A model generated the notes under the pieces. The model searched no databases, was not told the origin of the DNA, and worked only from the letters and a program-made list of their open reading frames with translations. Of a DNA stretch of 64,000 nt, positions 24,801 to 32,368 are shown in pieces. This stretch comes from Pontibacter burrus (GTDB lineage Bacteria; Bacteroidota; Bacteroidia; Cytophagales; Hymenobacteraceae). The stretch is from positions 1-64,000 of the forward strand of contig NZ_JAAGWD010000001.1 of the NCBI RefSeq assembly GCF_010686685.1, given 5' to 3'. The translations under genes were made by a program, and so were the position numbers. Position 1 is the stretch's first letter; each line of letters starts with the position of its first letter.

Positions 24801-25848
24801 AGAAGCAGAAGTTGGAGCGACCTATAACTATACTATAACCAGTTCCGGGGGCGGTACTCCTGTAACAGGCGCAGGCGAAGTAGCTACAGCTGCATTTGAT
24901 ATCTCTTCTATTGATGTTACGCCTTTATCAGACGGACAACTAACTGTTGCACTTACACTAACTGATGAGTTTAAAAACACGGGAACAAAGGCAACTGCTC
25001 AGACAACAAAAAATACGCGTTACGTTATTGGCGCCGCAAGACCAGCATCTGTAAGAGTGCCATTCCTGACTACTTTTGCGCAGGCAAGCAGCAGTCTGCC
25101 TGCTACTGTAGAAGCCACCTACCTGGATGGTAGAAGAGAACCACTTCCGGTTACCTGGAATGGAGACACCTACAAGGGTACAGAAGCCGGTGTTTACGAA
25201 CTGATTGGCACACTGACGCTGGTAAAAGGAACTATAAACCCGGATAATATAAATACTTATATTCTGGTTGAAGTAGCGCAGAGCAAAGCACCCACTGCTA
25301 TTCTTATAAGCAAGAATACAATTGCAGAAAACAGCGCAGTGGGCACTATAATAGGTGAATTCTCAACAAACGACCCTGATGCCGGAGATGAACACACTTA
25401 TAAGCTGGTAGATGGTGACGGAGACACAGACAACGCACTTTTCACAATTGAGGGCAATGTACTGAAGTCAGCGCAGATATTCGATTTTGAAACGCAGAGC
25501 AGCTTCTCTATCCGTATCCAGACCAAGGATATGGGTGGGATGACCTTTGAAACCTCTAAATTGATTCTGGTAACAGATGTTTACGAGGCGCCTACCGGTA
25601 TTGCAGATGAGCATTATGCAGGCTTAAAGCTGTATCCTAACCCAGCCAGCCAATACCTCAGCATCAGTTCTGATAAGTTGATTGAGTCTGTTAGCCTGGT
25701 AAACAGCCAGGGCAAAGTGGTACTTACCAAACGGAACAGAAGCATGCAGCTGCAGCTTAACACAGAAACGTATGCTCCGGGAGTGTATACCGTGCTTGTA
25801 ACATCTCAGGGCAAGATCTACAGTCGCCGTATAGTTATAGTTAGATAA
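21838..25848 (+). CDS. Large secreted repeat protein with T9SS sorting domain
   Basis: A 1336-residue protein. The signal region ends near residue 57 (FISLNSGYGQ). Residues about 60-410 and 515-865 hold many copies of a propeller-like unit (LDAxGxPYVAYxD, then KFNGTxWxxVG). An Ig-like domain (about 412-508) separates the two blocks. Cadherin-like domains with NxTIDEN/NTIAEN starts are at about 870-965 and 1145-1250, with Ig-like domains between. A type A C-terminal sorting domain (LKLYPNPASQYLSIS to RRIVIVR) covers about 1265-1336. It is exported by the Por system and probably displayed on the surface, with a role in binding or adhesion (inferred). A terminator follows. Confidence 0.85.
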   Translation: MQQFYSLAFIWLKTSLPNSAGKERRQNRLLNGSISVKSVPLLLFLVFFISLNSGYGQSSYTWQPVSKAGISDGIISSTSIALDADGVPYIALSEEITNSYRGMVLKYNGIGWDRVDYSGFANTDVYSPSIVINKAGMPYVAYRGSLQSNFKAVVKNFRDNRWWEVGFDGLFPGEGGGISVAGDFPSIVLDKNGLPYVAVQDETNSNRLTVLKFDGFRWSVVGTAGISAGVAYNPSLKLDANDVPYVAYQDGAKSGKISVAKFNGTDWVFVGNDRLSDDMATEPSLAIDAAGTPYVAYSEGTNKAGIVKKYNGSAWEDVGTTKFAEGGALTISLVIDATGVPYVAYRDYANGNKATLRKFNGTTWEQVGAAISAGAAYYPSLAIDAYGTPYVAFQDGANGDKATVMKFVPAAPVITSQPVSKSVAGDPSVSFTVETTGEGTLRYQWQVSQDGGISFVNIRDGLGYAGATTPALTISKASIYMDGYKYRVLINNGSVITSNVATLTVSMQGHETATVWQVVGAPGFSSSYGGYPKIVVAPDGTPYAAFADASAGGSATVMKFNGKQWELVGSAGFSGRMLLSVTTDQLSFTIAANGTPYVAFTDESNASKATVMKFNGTEWVTVGAAGFTPWLAYDPALVIDAKGTPYLAFNEGGATVMKFDGTAWVVLGNSKFNDNGSVSGLDMAFDASGLPYVVFSEYGHNAGKGKVMKFDGTSWVTIGSGSFSNGEAKYTSLELDATGTPYVGFVDVADNNKAKVIKFNGTDWITVGAASMPGYHADRTYLALDANGVPYLSFTNKESRNYATVIKFNGTEWEIVGNTGFSGNQLDDFSLSPDGIPYVIFFDSSNRGRATVMNFSTNNAPTDIALVNPTIDENIGDGVVVSGFITTDADVGDTHTYTLVPGEGANDNGYFTISNNALKLWYSPDYEFKSSYRIRVRTSDGKVNGFFEKALVLQVNDLDEIAPANYKVAFNQSLITYNTKSDVTITVTEAEVGATYNYTITSSGGGTPVTGAGEVATAAFDISSIDVTPLSDGQLTVALTLTDEFKNTGTKATAQTTKNTRYVIGAARPASVRVPFLTTFAQASSSLPATVEATYLDGRREPLPVTWNGDTYKGTEAGVYELIGTLTLVKGTINPDNINTYILVEVAQSKAPTAILISKNTIAENSAVGTIIGEFSTNDPDAGDEHTYKLVDGDGDTDNALFTIEGNVLKSAQIFDFETQSSFSIRIQTKDMGGMTFETSKLILVTDVYEAPTGIADEHYAGLKLYPNPASQYLSISSDKLIESVSLVNSQGKVVLTKRNRSMQLQLNTETYAPGVYTVLVTSQGKIYSRRIVIVR

Positions 25849-25881
25849 ACGGGCAACTATAGCCAATACAAATCATAAGTT

Positions 25882-25925
25882 AAAGGTATGGTTGGTTGAA
25901 GCATTTCACCCAACCATACCTTTTC
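25882..25925 (+). terminator. Terminator of the T9SS gene
   Basis: GGTATGGTTGG (25885-25895) pairs with CCAACCATACC (25910-25920), followed by TTTT. Perfect 11-bp stem. Confidence 0.88.
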
Positions 25926-25984
25926 TGTTTTAAATACCTGTAGTTATAAAAGTGGTTGGGATATAGTTTAGGAAGGCATAAAAG

Positions 25985-26012
25985 CAAAAAAGCCACTCAT
26001 TTCTGAGTGGCT
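25985..26012 (-). terminator. Terminator of tRNA-Asn
   Basis: AGCCACTCA (25991-25999) pairs with TGAGTGGCT (26004-26012). The A-run at 25981-25991 gives the U-tract on the minus strand, directly downstream of the tRNA. Confidence 0.85.
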
Positions 26013-26016
26013 TCTG

Positions 26017-26090
26017 CTCCCCCTCCTGGGCTCGAACCAGGGACCCCCTGATTAACAGTCAGGTGCTCTAACCGACTGAGCTAAGGAGGA
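26017..26090 (-). tRNA. tRNA-Asn (anticodon GTT)
   Basis: On the minus strand the acceptor arms TCCTCCT and AGGGGGA pair over 7 positions with one G-T pair. The D-arm has AGCTCAGTCGGTTAGAGC. The anticodon stem-loop CTGACTGTTAATCAG shows GTT, and the T-arm is CCTGGTTCGAGCCCAGG. The discriminator base is G and CCA is not encoded. A terminator follows at once, so it is a single-gene transcript. Confidence 0.96.
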
Positions 26091-26220
26091 ATTTATGTCC
26101 AGTGGCGGCTTCTACCGCCGAATGATGATGCAATATTACAGCCTCTTGATCGATTATGCAAGTACTACTCTGAAAAAATCTTTTACTTTTTTATAAGAAT
26201 CTGACTTTCAAAGCAAAAAT

Positions 26221-26679
26221 TTAATTGGTGATATAAAGAATATTGTTCACCAACGAGGTTCGGTACTGCAACAAGCCATAAACAGCCGGCCCTGAGGTTA
26301 CCGCACCCTGAAAATTAAACTGAGAACCGCAGCAACTATGCGTTAAAAACAGGTTTGATTGGTCTGCCGAAACAACACCGCAATTAGCATCGGGGTCATA
26401 AGGGCAGGCGCGCTCAAAAGCATAATAAGTACTGGCGTTCTGGCGTACCACTATAATGCCCCGGTAGCCCCCTTGTATGTAAGCGTAGCCCCCATCCTGC
26501 CGTAGCATCGGGTACTGCAAACTGTTTACGCTGATCTGTTCATTTACCGGCACATTGGGTACACCAGGCCGTACGGTATCAGAGCTGCAGGCGCTAAGGA
26601 TAACTATAGCCAGTAAGGCAAGCAGCTTATTTATAGTCGTAAAAACCTTTGCCGGTTTTGCGGCCGTGGTGGCCTGCAT
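26221..26679 (-). CDS. Rieske-like lipoprotein with altered cluster ligands
   Basis: This 152-residue lipoprotein (start at 26679; hydrophobic LLALLAIVILSAC with the lipobox Cys near residue 31) has a Rieske-type fold: strands around YPMLRQDGGYAYI, then ACPYDPD and THSCCGSQFNFQGAVTSGPA. Normal Rieske proteins have CxH and CxxH; here the first is CPY and the second reads HSCC. It may bind a different metal or nothing. It overlaps the 3' end of hbd by 53 nt, which forces the downstream start and suggests coupling. Confidence 0.65.
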   Translation of the reverse strand: MQATTAAKPAKVFTTINKLLALLAIVILSACSSDTVRPGVPNVPVNEQISVNSLQYPMLRQDGGYAYIQGGYRGIIVVRQNASTYYAFERACPYDPDANCGVVSADQSNLFLTHSCCGSQFNFQGAVTSGPAVYGLLQYRTSLVNNILYITN

Positions 26680-27484
26680 CCACTTTTTGCTGTTGTATGC
26701 GGCTCGGTCTGAATTTAGGATCATAGTGGAAAGCCTCGAACATGGAGCTGGTTACAGAGAAATTAGTATCTACGCCGATCAGGTCCATCAGCTCGAACGG
26801 GCCCATCTTAAAACCGCTGGCCTGCATCAGCTTATCGATGGTTTCTACATCGGCCACGCCTTCTTCCAGCAGCTTTAGTCCTTCTACGTAAAAGTGGCGC
26901 GCTACACGGTTAACGATGAAACCCGGCGAATCTTGCGCCATAACCGGTGTTTTCTCCAGCTTCTGGGCCAGCTTTTTTATAGTATGTGCCACTTCAGGGC
27001 TCGTAGAAGCACCTGAAATAACCTCTACCAGCTTCATTATGTGTGCCGGGTTAAAAAAGTGCATCCCCACAACACGCTCCGGGTTCGGAACGCCCGCCGC
27101 AATGCGCGTAATCGGGATAGACGATGTGTTGGATGCCAGTATAGTCTGGTCGGAGTTGATATCGGCCAGCTCTTTAAAGATACTCTGCTTCACTTCCAGC
27201 CGCTCTACCACCGCTTCAATGATCACATCGCAGTGCAGGTCCAGCGTGTTGCCGGTAAAAGTCAGATTAGCCAGTGCTGCTTCTTTCTCAGCTAGAGTTA
27301 GCTTGCCGCGTTCAATGCCCTTATCCAAGTTTGAAGCGGTAGTTTGCTGCGCCTTTTCCAGTACAGTAGCATTGATATCGAACAGGATAGTTTTATAGCC
27401 TGCCTGCGAACAAATCTGGGCTATCCCCTGCCCCATCGTGCCAGCCCCAACTATACCAATCGTCTGTATATCCTCGAATTTCAT
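26627..27484 (-). CDS. hbd: 3-hydroxybutyryl-CoA dehydrogenase
   Basis: A 285-residue single-domain 3-hydroxyacyl-CoA dehydrogenase. The NAD motif GIVGAGTMGQGIAQ is at about 10-23. The catalytic region SNTSSIPIT precedes HFFNPAHIMKLVEV (His near 142), and the C-terminal dimerisation domain has PGFIVNRV. It interconverts acetoacetyl-CoA and 3-hydroxybutyryl-CoA with NAD(P), in butyrate or PHB metabolism or beta-oxidation. First gene of a likely two-gene unit with the Rieske-like lipoprotein. FadB-type fusions are excluded by length. Confidence 0.9.
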   Translation of the reverse strand: MKFEDIQTIGIVGAGTMGQGIAQICSQAGYKTILFDINATVLEKAQQTTASNLDKGIERGKLTLAEKEAALANLTFTGNTLDLHCDVIIEAVVERLEVKQSIFKELADINSDQTILASNTSSIPITRIAAGVPNPERVVGMHFFNPAHIMKLVEVISGASTSPEVAHTIKKLAQKLEKTPVMAQDSPGFIVNRVARHFYVEGLKLLEEGVADVETIDKLMQASGFKMGPFELMDLIGVDTNFSVTSSMFEAFHYDPKFRPSRIQQQKVDAGHHGRKTGKGFYDYK

Positions 27485-27594
27485 ATTTTTAAATGGTTAA
27501 ATTGTTTGGTGGTTAAATTGTTAAAAGGCCACACTGTAACTATAGAATAGCTATTTGCGAAGCCCAACAATTAAGCAATTCAACCATTTAGCCA
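27485..27594. repeat. GGTTAAATTGTT repeats in inverted arrangement
   Basis: Two direct copies of GGTTAAATTGTT (near 27494 and 27509) face CAATTCAACCATTTAG and CCATTAAAC at 27576-27599. The same word family (CAACAATTTAACCATTAAG) occurs at 18784-18803, upstream of the permease gene. This is a short dispersed intergenic repeat. Confidence 0.6.
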
Positions 27595-28620
27595 TTAAAC
27601 TATACCTTCAAACTGGCGAAGGAAGCGCACGTCGTTTTCTGTGAACAGGCGCAGGTCTTTTATCTGGTACTTCAGCATGGTTATACGCTCGATACCCATA
27701 CCAAACGCGAAACCAGAATATACATTTGGGTCGATACCGCAGCTTTCCAGCACAGCAGGGTCTACCATACCGGAACCGCCAATTTCTACCCAACCGGTTT
27801 GCTTACAAATGTTGCAGCCTTCGCCTTTACAGATCAGGCACGAAATATCGATTTCGGCGCTTGGCTCCGTGAAAGGGAAGAACGACGGACGGAAACGTAC
27901 TTTGGTATCCTGGCCGAAAAGCTCTTTAGCAAAGTAGTAAAGCGTTTCTTTCAAATCTTTGAAGCTCACGCCTTTGTTTACATACAAGCCCTCTACCTGA
28001 TGGAACACCATATGTGCTCTGGCAGAAATAGCCTCATTACGATACACACGGCCTGGCATAATGCTGCGCAGCGGTGGCTGGTTATTTTCCATTAAACGCA
28101 CCTGCACGTTAGAGGTGTGTGTGCGCAACAGGTGGTTCTTATCTTCGCTTAGAAAGAAGGTATCTTGCATTTCGCGGGCAGGATGGTTCTCCGGGAAGTT
28201 AAGGGCTGTAAAGTTGTGGAAATCATCCTCCATCTCCGGTCCTTCGGCCACGTTAAAGCCAATGCGCTCGAAAATGCGCACGATCTCGCGGCGCACCAAC
28301 GACAATGGATGGCGGGTGCCTAACGTGTTCGGTATAGTTGGCAGCGTAAAATCAAAGCCGATGTCCGTATTGCTTTCAGTGCTGTTAGCCAATTGCTCCT
28401 GAGCTTGGTCGAAACGCTCCTGGGCACGGTTTTTCAGCTGGTTCAACTGTTGACCTACTTCGCGGCGCTGCTCTGGTGCAACCTCCTTTAAATTATCAAA
28501 AAGGGCTGCAATCTGGCCTTTACGACCTATATAAGTAATTCTGAACTGCTCCAGTTCGGCTGCGTTGCCAAGCGGTGCGGTTTCTATCTCTTGTGCTACT
28601 CGTTGTATGTTCTCCACCAT
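27595..28620 (-). CDS. pheS: Phenylalanyl-tRNA synthetase alpha subunit
   Basis: A 341-residue class II synthetase subunit. The N-terminal coiled coil (about 5-90) is followed by motif 2 (RTHTSNVQVRLME, then PGRVYRNE) and motif 3 (GFAFGMGIERITMLKY). A cysteine cluster CLICKGEGCNICKQTGW near 270, usual in this phylum, probably binds zinc. It charges tRNA-Phe with PheT, whose gene is not in this window. The ATG at 28620 is preferred over an upstream TTG, because that TTG lies inside the likely -7 box. Confidence 0.95.
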   Translation of the reverse strand: MVENIQRVAQEIETAPLGNAAELEQFRITYIGRKGQIAALFDNLKEVAPEQRREVGQQLNQLKNRAQERFDQAQEQLANSTESNTDIGFDFTLPTIPNTLGTRHPLSLVRREIVRIFERIGFNVAEGPEMEDDFHNFTALNFPENHPAREMQDTFFLSEDKNHLLRTHTSNVQVRLMENNQPPLRSIMPGRVYRNEAISARAHMVFHQVEGLYVNKGVSFKDLKETLYYFAKELFGQDTKVRFRPSFFPFTEPSAEIDISCLICKGEGCNICKQTGWVEIGGSGMVDPAVLESCGIDPNVYSGFAFGMGIERITMLKYQIKDLRLFTENDVRFLRQFEGIV

Positions 28621-28626
28621 AGTATG

Positions 28627-28661
28627 CAAAGATAATAAATTGAAGGATTACCCCATCCCAA
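28627..28661 (-). promoter_or_regulatory. Candidate leaderless promoter of pheS
   Basis: On the minus strand TATCTTTG (28634-28627) is an exact -7 box ending 6 nt before the ATG at 28620. A TTG lies 24 nt upstream (28661-28659), slightly beyond the usual spacing. The transcript would start at or next to the start codon. Confidence 0.45.
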
Positions 28662-29005
28662 CCTTCCCCTTTTAAAGTGGGGGATTGCTGCTATAGTTAT
28701 GGTTAGGCTAAAGTTTCATAGTTGGTCCAATCACCCCTAACCCCTCCTTGTCTAAGGCATGGAATTATTACCTCACTCCAGCCCTCACCTAAGAACAGGA
28801 GAGGGAATTAAGAGCGTTTGCTATAGTTATATTGTTAGCATTAACCCACCCCTACCCCTCCCGAGAGGGGAATTCTGCTGTTGCTATAGTTTAAGTTATA
28901 CATCTATAGTTCAGACCACGAGCAGGCAGGCGCAGCCTGCCCCAAGAAACTATAACCACGGAGAAGCCAAGCAATAATAGCTTCTCAACTAAACTATAAT
29001 GGTAG

Positions 29006-29163
29006 CTATCGAAAGATATCAGTCTTTGGGTTGAGCGCCTTTGACTTGTTGCGGTGCCGCCAGGCAACACGAGCAGAGCGAGGGTAGCAAGAAGGCAGCA
29101 GCGCGATGCCCAAAGACGGGGCCCCGCGGCCGTGAGCGCACCAAAGCTGGATTGAAACGATAG
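29006..29163. repeat. Nested inverted-repeat element
   Basis: Outer arms CTATCG (29006-29011) and CGATAG (29158-29163); middle arms GTCTTTGGG (29022-29030) and CCCAAAGAC (29109-29117); inner arms TTGTTGC and GCAACA near 29046-29069. It is much more GC-rich than its flanks. It could be a structured RNA, a non-autonomous mobile element or a dispersed repeat. Confidence 0.65.
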
Positions 29164-29243
29164 GTTGGTAGAGCTCCCAGGATAAGTGGTAACTATGAAA
29201 GAAACTGCTTGTGGCAAGTTGCAACTATAGTTGGCTATAGTTT

Positions 29244-29322
29244 GAGATAGATTTCTCACTTCATTCGAAATGACAATTATGTAATGGCCATATAAGATGT
29301 CTCGACTACGCTCGACATGACA
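29244..29322. repeat. TGTCAT/ATGACA-family repeat pieces
   Basis: A half-element, GAGATAGATTTCTCAC...CGAAATGACA, ends at 29275. A second half, ATAAGATGTCTCGACTACG...GACATGACA (29292-29322), is nearly identical to 16214-16244. The two halves lie head to tail, so this is a degraded or composite copy. Confidence 0.75.
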
Positions 29323-29575
29323 AGAGTGGAACTATAACAACGTCACTTTGCAAATCAAAAATCACTAAAATCCTGATACAGAAAACTTCAAAGCTTCCAG
29401 AATCAAATTAATATACCATCTTTACTATACTTAACAGCAGCGGTGAACAAAACGAATTCGGCGTTTACCGACGCAACCCTGTAGCTTACCGACTTTTTAC
29501 CTTTACCAGCCTATTAGCTATAGCCGGCGCTTACTGATTGAAGTACATTTGATCAGAAATTAAAACAAAACAACT

Positions 29576-30394
29576 ATGGAAAATCAAGATCTGAACACAA
29601 ACAAAGGTTACAAAGGCTGGAAAAACCGTTCCGACAACAGAAGTGGCCGCGTAATGGGTGGCCTGGTGCTTATACTGGTAGGTGTCGTGCTGCTGGCTTA
29701 CAAAATGAATATCGTCTTTTTACCGCGCTGGTTTTTTTCATGGCAGATGATTCCGATTCTGGTCGGTTTATTTATCGGTTTCAGGCACTCCTTCCGCAAC
29801 CCGGGCTGGATATTGCCGGTGGCCTTAGGCGTCATATTCCTGATTGATGATTATGTACCGGGCATCTCGTTTCGCAATTACCTTTGGCCAATCGTGATCA
29901 TTGTTATCGGGCTTTGGGTGATGCTTAAACCCAGACATAGTACACGCCACTACGATGACTATAATATAGGCAAAACAGCTACACCACCCTACCCTGTAAC
30001 CGGTACCCAGTCAAATACCGAAAACGCGCCAGCCGGAGACCAAGCAAACTACTCGCAGGACCACCTCGACTCAACCGCTATATTTGGCGGCGTGAAGCGC
30101 AACGTGATTTCTAAAAATTTTAAAGGTGGCGAAGTGGTAAGCGTATTTGGCGGCAACGAGATTAACCTGTCGCAGGCAGATATACAGCACCCGGTTGTAA
30201 TTGATACTACACAAGTATTTGGCGGCACTTCACTCATCATTCCGCCGCATTGGGAAGTAAAATCAGAAGTGGTAGCCATATTGGGTGGCATATCAGATAA
30301 ACGCCCTTTACTGCCCGGCGGCTACGATCCTAACAAAGTAATTATTCTGAAAGGCACAGCCTTGTTTGGCGGACTGGATATAAAAAGCTACTAA
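29576..30394 (+). CDS. LiaF-like membrane protein
   Basis: This 272-residue protein has four hydrophobic helices at about 27-45, 53-70, 78-92 and 101-118 (the LiaF transmembrane/DUF5668 type). A soluble domain (about 160-272) has the repeated phrase FGGxxxN/IxxxxFxGG (STAIFGGVKRNVIS, SVFGGNEINLS, QVFGGTSLIIP). LiaF-like proteins in Firmicutes restrain cell-envelope stress kinases. Here the next two genes encode a LytS-type kinase and a LytTR regulator, 10 nt downstream. The three probably form an envelope-stress signalling unit, with LiaF as sensor or inhibitor (inference). Confidence 0.8.
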   Translation: MENQDLNTNKGYKGWKNRSDNRSGRVMGGLVLILVGVVLLAYKMNIVFLPRWFFSWQMIPILVGLFIGFRHSFRNPGWILPVALGVIFLIDDYVPGISFRNYLWPIVIIVIGLWVMLKPRHSTRHYDDYNIGKTATPPYPVTGTQSNTENAPAGDQANYSQDHLDSTAIFGGVKRNVISKNFKGGEVVSVFGGNEINLSQADIQHPVVIDTTQVFGGTSLIIPPHWEVKSEVVAILGGISDKRPLLPGGYDPNKVIILKGTALFGGLDIKSY

Positions 30395-30404
30395 ACGATA
30401 GCTG

Positions 30405-31445
30405 ATGGCTCAGATGCGCGCGGTTTGGTTATACCTGGGGTGGGCGGCTTTCTGGTCGGTGGTGTTTGTGCTGGTGTTGCTGCCGGCTAACTATAGCCTG
30501 ACCTTAACTATAAAGGATGCGCTGCTTTATAACCTGTTACTAACTATAGCCGGTTTCGCGGCGGGCACAGGCCTGCGCTACTACCAGCCAACCGTGCGCC
30601 AGGGCGTGCTGCTTTTGGCCTGGAGTTTAGGGTTGGCCGGCATGTGCACATTAAGCTATAGTTTGCTGATCGACAATTTTATAACTGATAACCTGTACCT
30701 GCGCTTTGCCAGCAGTTCGTTGCCGATGCGGCTAGTGTTTGGTTGGTTGCTGCTGCTGCTGTTGCTGCTGCTAAACTGGTTCTGGTTTTATACCAAAGAG
30801 CAGCGCCACTTAGAAGCACGAAAAGCCGCCACCGAGAAACTGGCCCGCGAAGCAGAACTGTATACCTTGCGCCAGCAACTGCAGCCACACTTTCTGTTCA
30901 ACAGCCTGAATTCGATTAGTGCGCTGGTGATAACAAAGCCGCAGCAAGCCCGGACGATGGTGCAGCAGCTTTCCGATTTTTTGCGGGGTACCTTAAAAAA
31001 GGACAACCAGCAGAAAGTAACTCTCTCAGAAGAACTGAAGCAGCTGGAACTATACTTAGCCATCGAAAAAGTACGCTTCGGGCACCGGCTGCAAACTATA
31101 GTTGATGTAACCGATGAAGCAAAAGCCCTGGCATTACCTGCTTTGCTGTTGCAGCCTATAGTTGAGAATGCCATTAAGTTTGGCCTTTATGGCACCACCG
31201 GCGATACTACCATAACTATAAACGCTGCAAAAGATGATGGCAAACTTATAATACAGGTACAGAACCCCTTTGATGCAGATGCTGTGCAGGCGCAGGAAGG
31301 AACAGGTTTTGGGCTAAGCTCGGTGCAGCGCAGACTATACCTGCTCTATGCCCGCCACGACCTGGTACAAACACAGCAGCACGAAAACCAATTTATCACC
31401 ACCGTAACCATACCACAAAACTATGATCAAGTGCCTCATAATTGA
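30405..31445 (+). CDS. LytS-type sensor histidine kinase
   Basis: A 346-residue inner-membrane kinase with four hydrophobic helices (about 8-28, 38-56, 65-85 and 105-128) and almost no periplasmic domain. A short coiled linker follows, then the His_kinase domain: phosphoacceptor His in LQPHFLFNSLNSIS (about 164) and an ATP-binding region with PIVENAIKFG (about 250) and GTGFGLSSV. It overlaps the response-regulator gene by 23 nt, so the two are cotranslated. With so little sensor domain, it may receive its signal from the LiaF-like protein. Confidence 0.9.
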   Translation: MAQMRAVWLYLGWAAFWSVVFVLVLLPANYSLTLTIKDALLYNLLLTIAGFAAGTGLRYYQPTVRQGVLLLAWSLGLAGMCTLSYSLLIDNFITDNLYLRFASSSLPMRLVFGWLLLLLLLLLNWFWFYTKEQRHLEARKAATEKLAREAELYTLRQQLQPHFLFNSLNSISALVITKPQQARTMVQQLSDFLRGTLKKDNQQKVTLSEELKQLELYLAIEKVRFGHRLQTIVDVTDEAKALALPALLLQPIVENAIKFGLYGTTGDTTITINAAKDDGKLIIQVQNPFDADAVQAQEGTGFGLSSVQRRLYLLYARHDLVQTQQHENQFITTVTIPQNYDQVPHN

Positions 31446-32169
31446 CGACGAACCGCTGGCCCGCAGCATAGTTGCCGAGTACCTGCAGCAGCACCCCGAT
31501 GTAACTATAGTTCAGGAATGCGGCGATGGTTTTGAAGGTATAAAAGCCATTAAGCAGCACCAGCCCGACCTCATATTTCTGGATGTGCAGATGCCCAAAA
31601 TAAATGGTTTCGAGATGCTGGAACTGGTAGAGCAGCAGCCCGGCGTGATCTTTACCACTGCTTTTGATAACTATGCCCTGAAGGCCTTCGAAGCCAATGC
31701 CGTGGATTATCTGCTCAAGCCTTTTAGCCAGGAGCGCTTTGATGCAGCCCTTAAAAAGTGGCAGGAGAAACGCACTTCCGAAACTATAGCCAAACCCGCA
31801 ACTATAGACCTGAGCGAAGTACCCGCCAAGCAACCCGAAGAGCGCGCCCGCATTGTAGTAAAAGCCGGTAACGACATCCGGATTATACCGGTGCAGGATG
31901 TGCTGTACCTGGAAGCCTACGACGATTATGTTAAGATCCACACCAAAGATGGCCTGTTTCTGAAAAAGAAGACGATGGGCTACTACGAGCAAACACTGGA
32001 CTCAGCGCAATTTGTGCGCGTGCACCGCTCCTTTCTTGTACCTATCACCCAGATCACCCGCATAGAGCCTCTGGAAAAAGACAGCCATGTAGCTCTGCTC
32101 AAAAATGGCGAGCGAATTCCGCTTAGTAAAAGTGGTTACACCAGGCTGCGCACCGTGCTGGGACTATAA
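31423..32169 (+). CDS. LytTR-family response regulator
   Basis: A 248-residue regulator. The receiver domain (about 1-120) has the acidic pair in IIDDEP, the phosphoacceptor Asp in LIFLDVQMP (about 54) and KPF at about 104. The C-terminal LytTR DNA-binding domain (about 145-248) has IIPVQDVLYLEAYDDYVKI and FVRVHRSFLV. LytTR proteins bind direct repeats upstream of their targets. The partner kinase is encoded by the overlapping upstream gene. Targets cannot be told from this window. Confidence 0.92.
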   Translation: MIKCLIIDDEPLARSIVAEYLQQHPDVTIVQECGDGFEGIKAIKQHQPDLIFLDVQMPKINGFEMLELVEQQPGVIFTTAFDNYALKAFEANAVDYLLKPFSQERFDAALKKWQEKRTSETIAKPATIDLSEVPAKQPEERARIVVKAGNDIRIIPVQDVLYLEAYDDYVKIHTKDGLFLKKKTMGYYEQTLDSAQFVRVHRSFLVPITQITRIEPLEKDSHVALLKNGERIPLSKSGYTRLRTVLGL

Positions 32170-32368
32170 AAAAATTTTGTTGGAATCTTTCATGCTGCTA
32201 TCATTCCTGGCTATCAGTTAGATAACGCTTTTGCTATATTCCAGCTCATTTTAGTCGGCTTAACACCACTTCTCACTAGAAAAACCCAATTCTGCTTGCA
32301 ATATAAGCTTTTGCAATTTAGCTGGAAATGAGATTTTTAAGCAGAATTTCTAAAACAAATTAGGCCCC

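Larger units (their letters stand above)
28630..29575. other. 946-bp gene-free, repeat-rich region
   Basis: I see no convincing gene here. The left part (28640-28880) holds three degenerate purine/pyrimidine-biased repeats of the kind CCCCTAACCCCTCC, CCAGCCCTCACC and CCCCTACCCCTCCC, each near a CTATAG copy. The middle (29006-29163) is a nested inverted repeat. At 29244-29322 there are pieces of the TGTCAT/ATGACA repeat family. The right end should hold the promoter of the LiaF-like gene, which I could not pinpoint. It is the largest gene-free stretch of the window. Confidence 0.7.

Noticed and set aside
28891..29259. Leftward 122-residue open frame in the pheS-LiaF gap
   Set aside because: It spans a nested inverted repeat and has no signal, domain or plausible start. 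It is better explained as a structural element.
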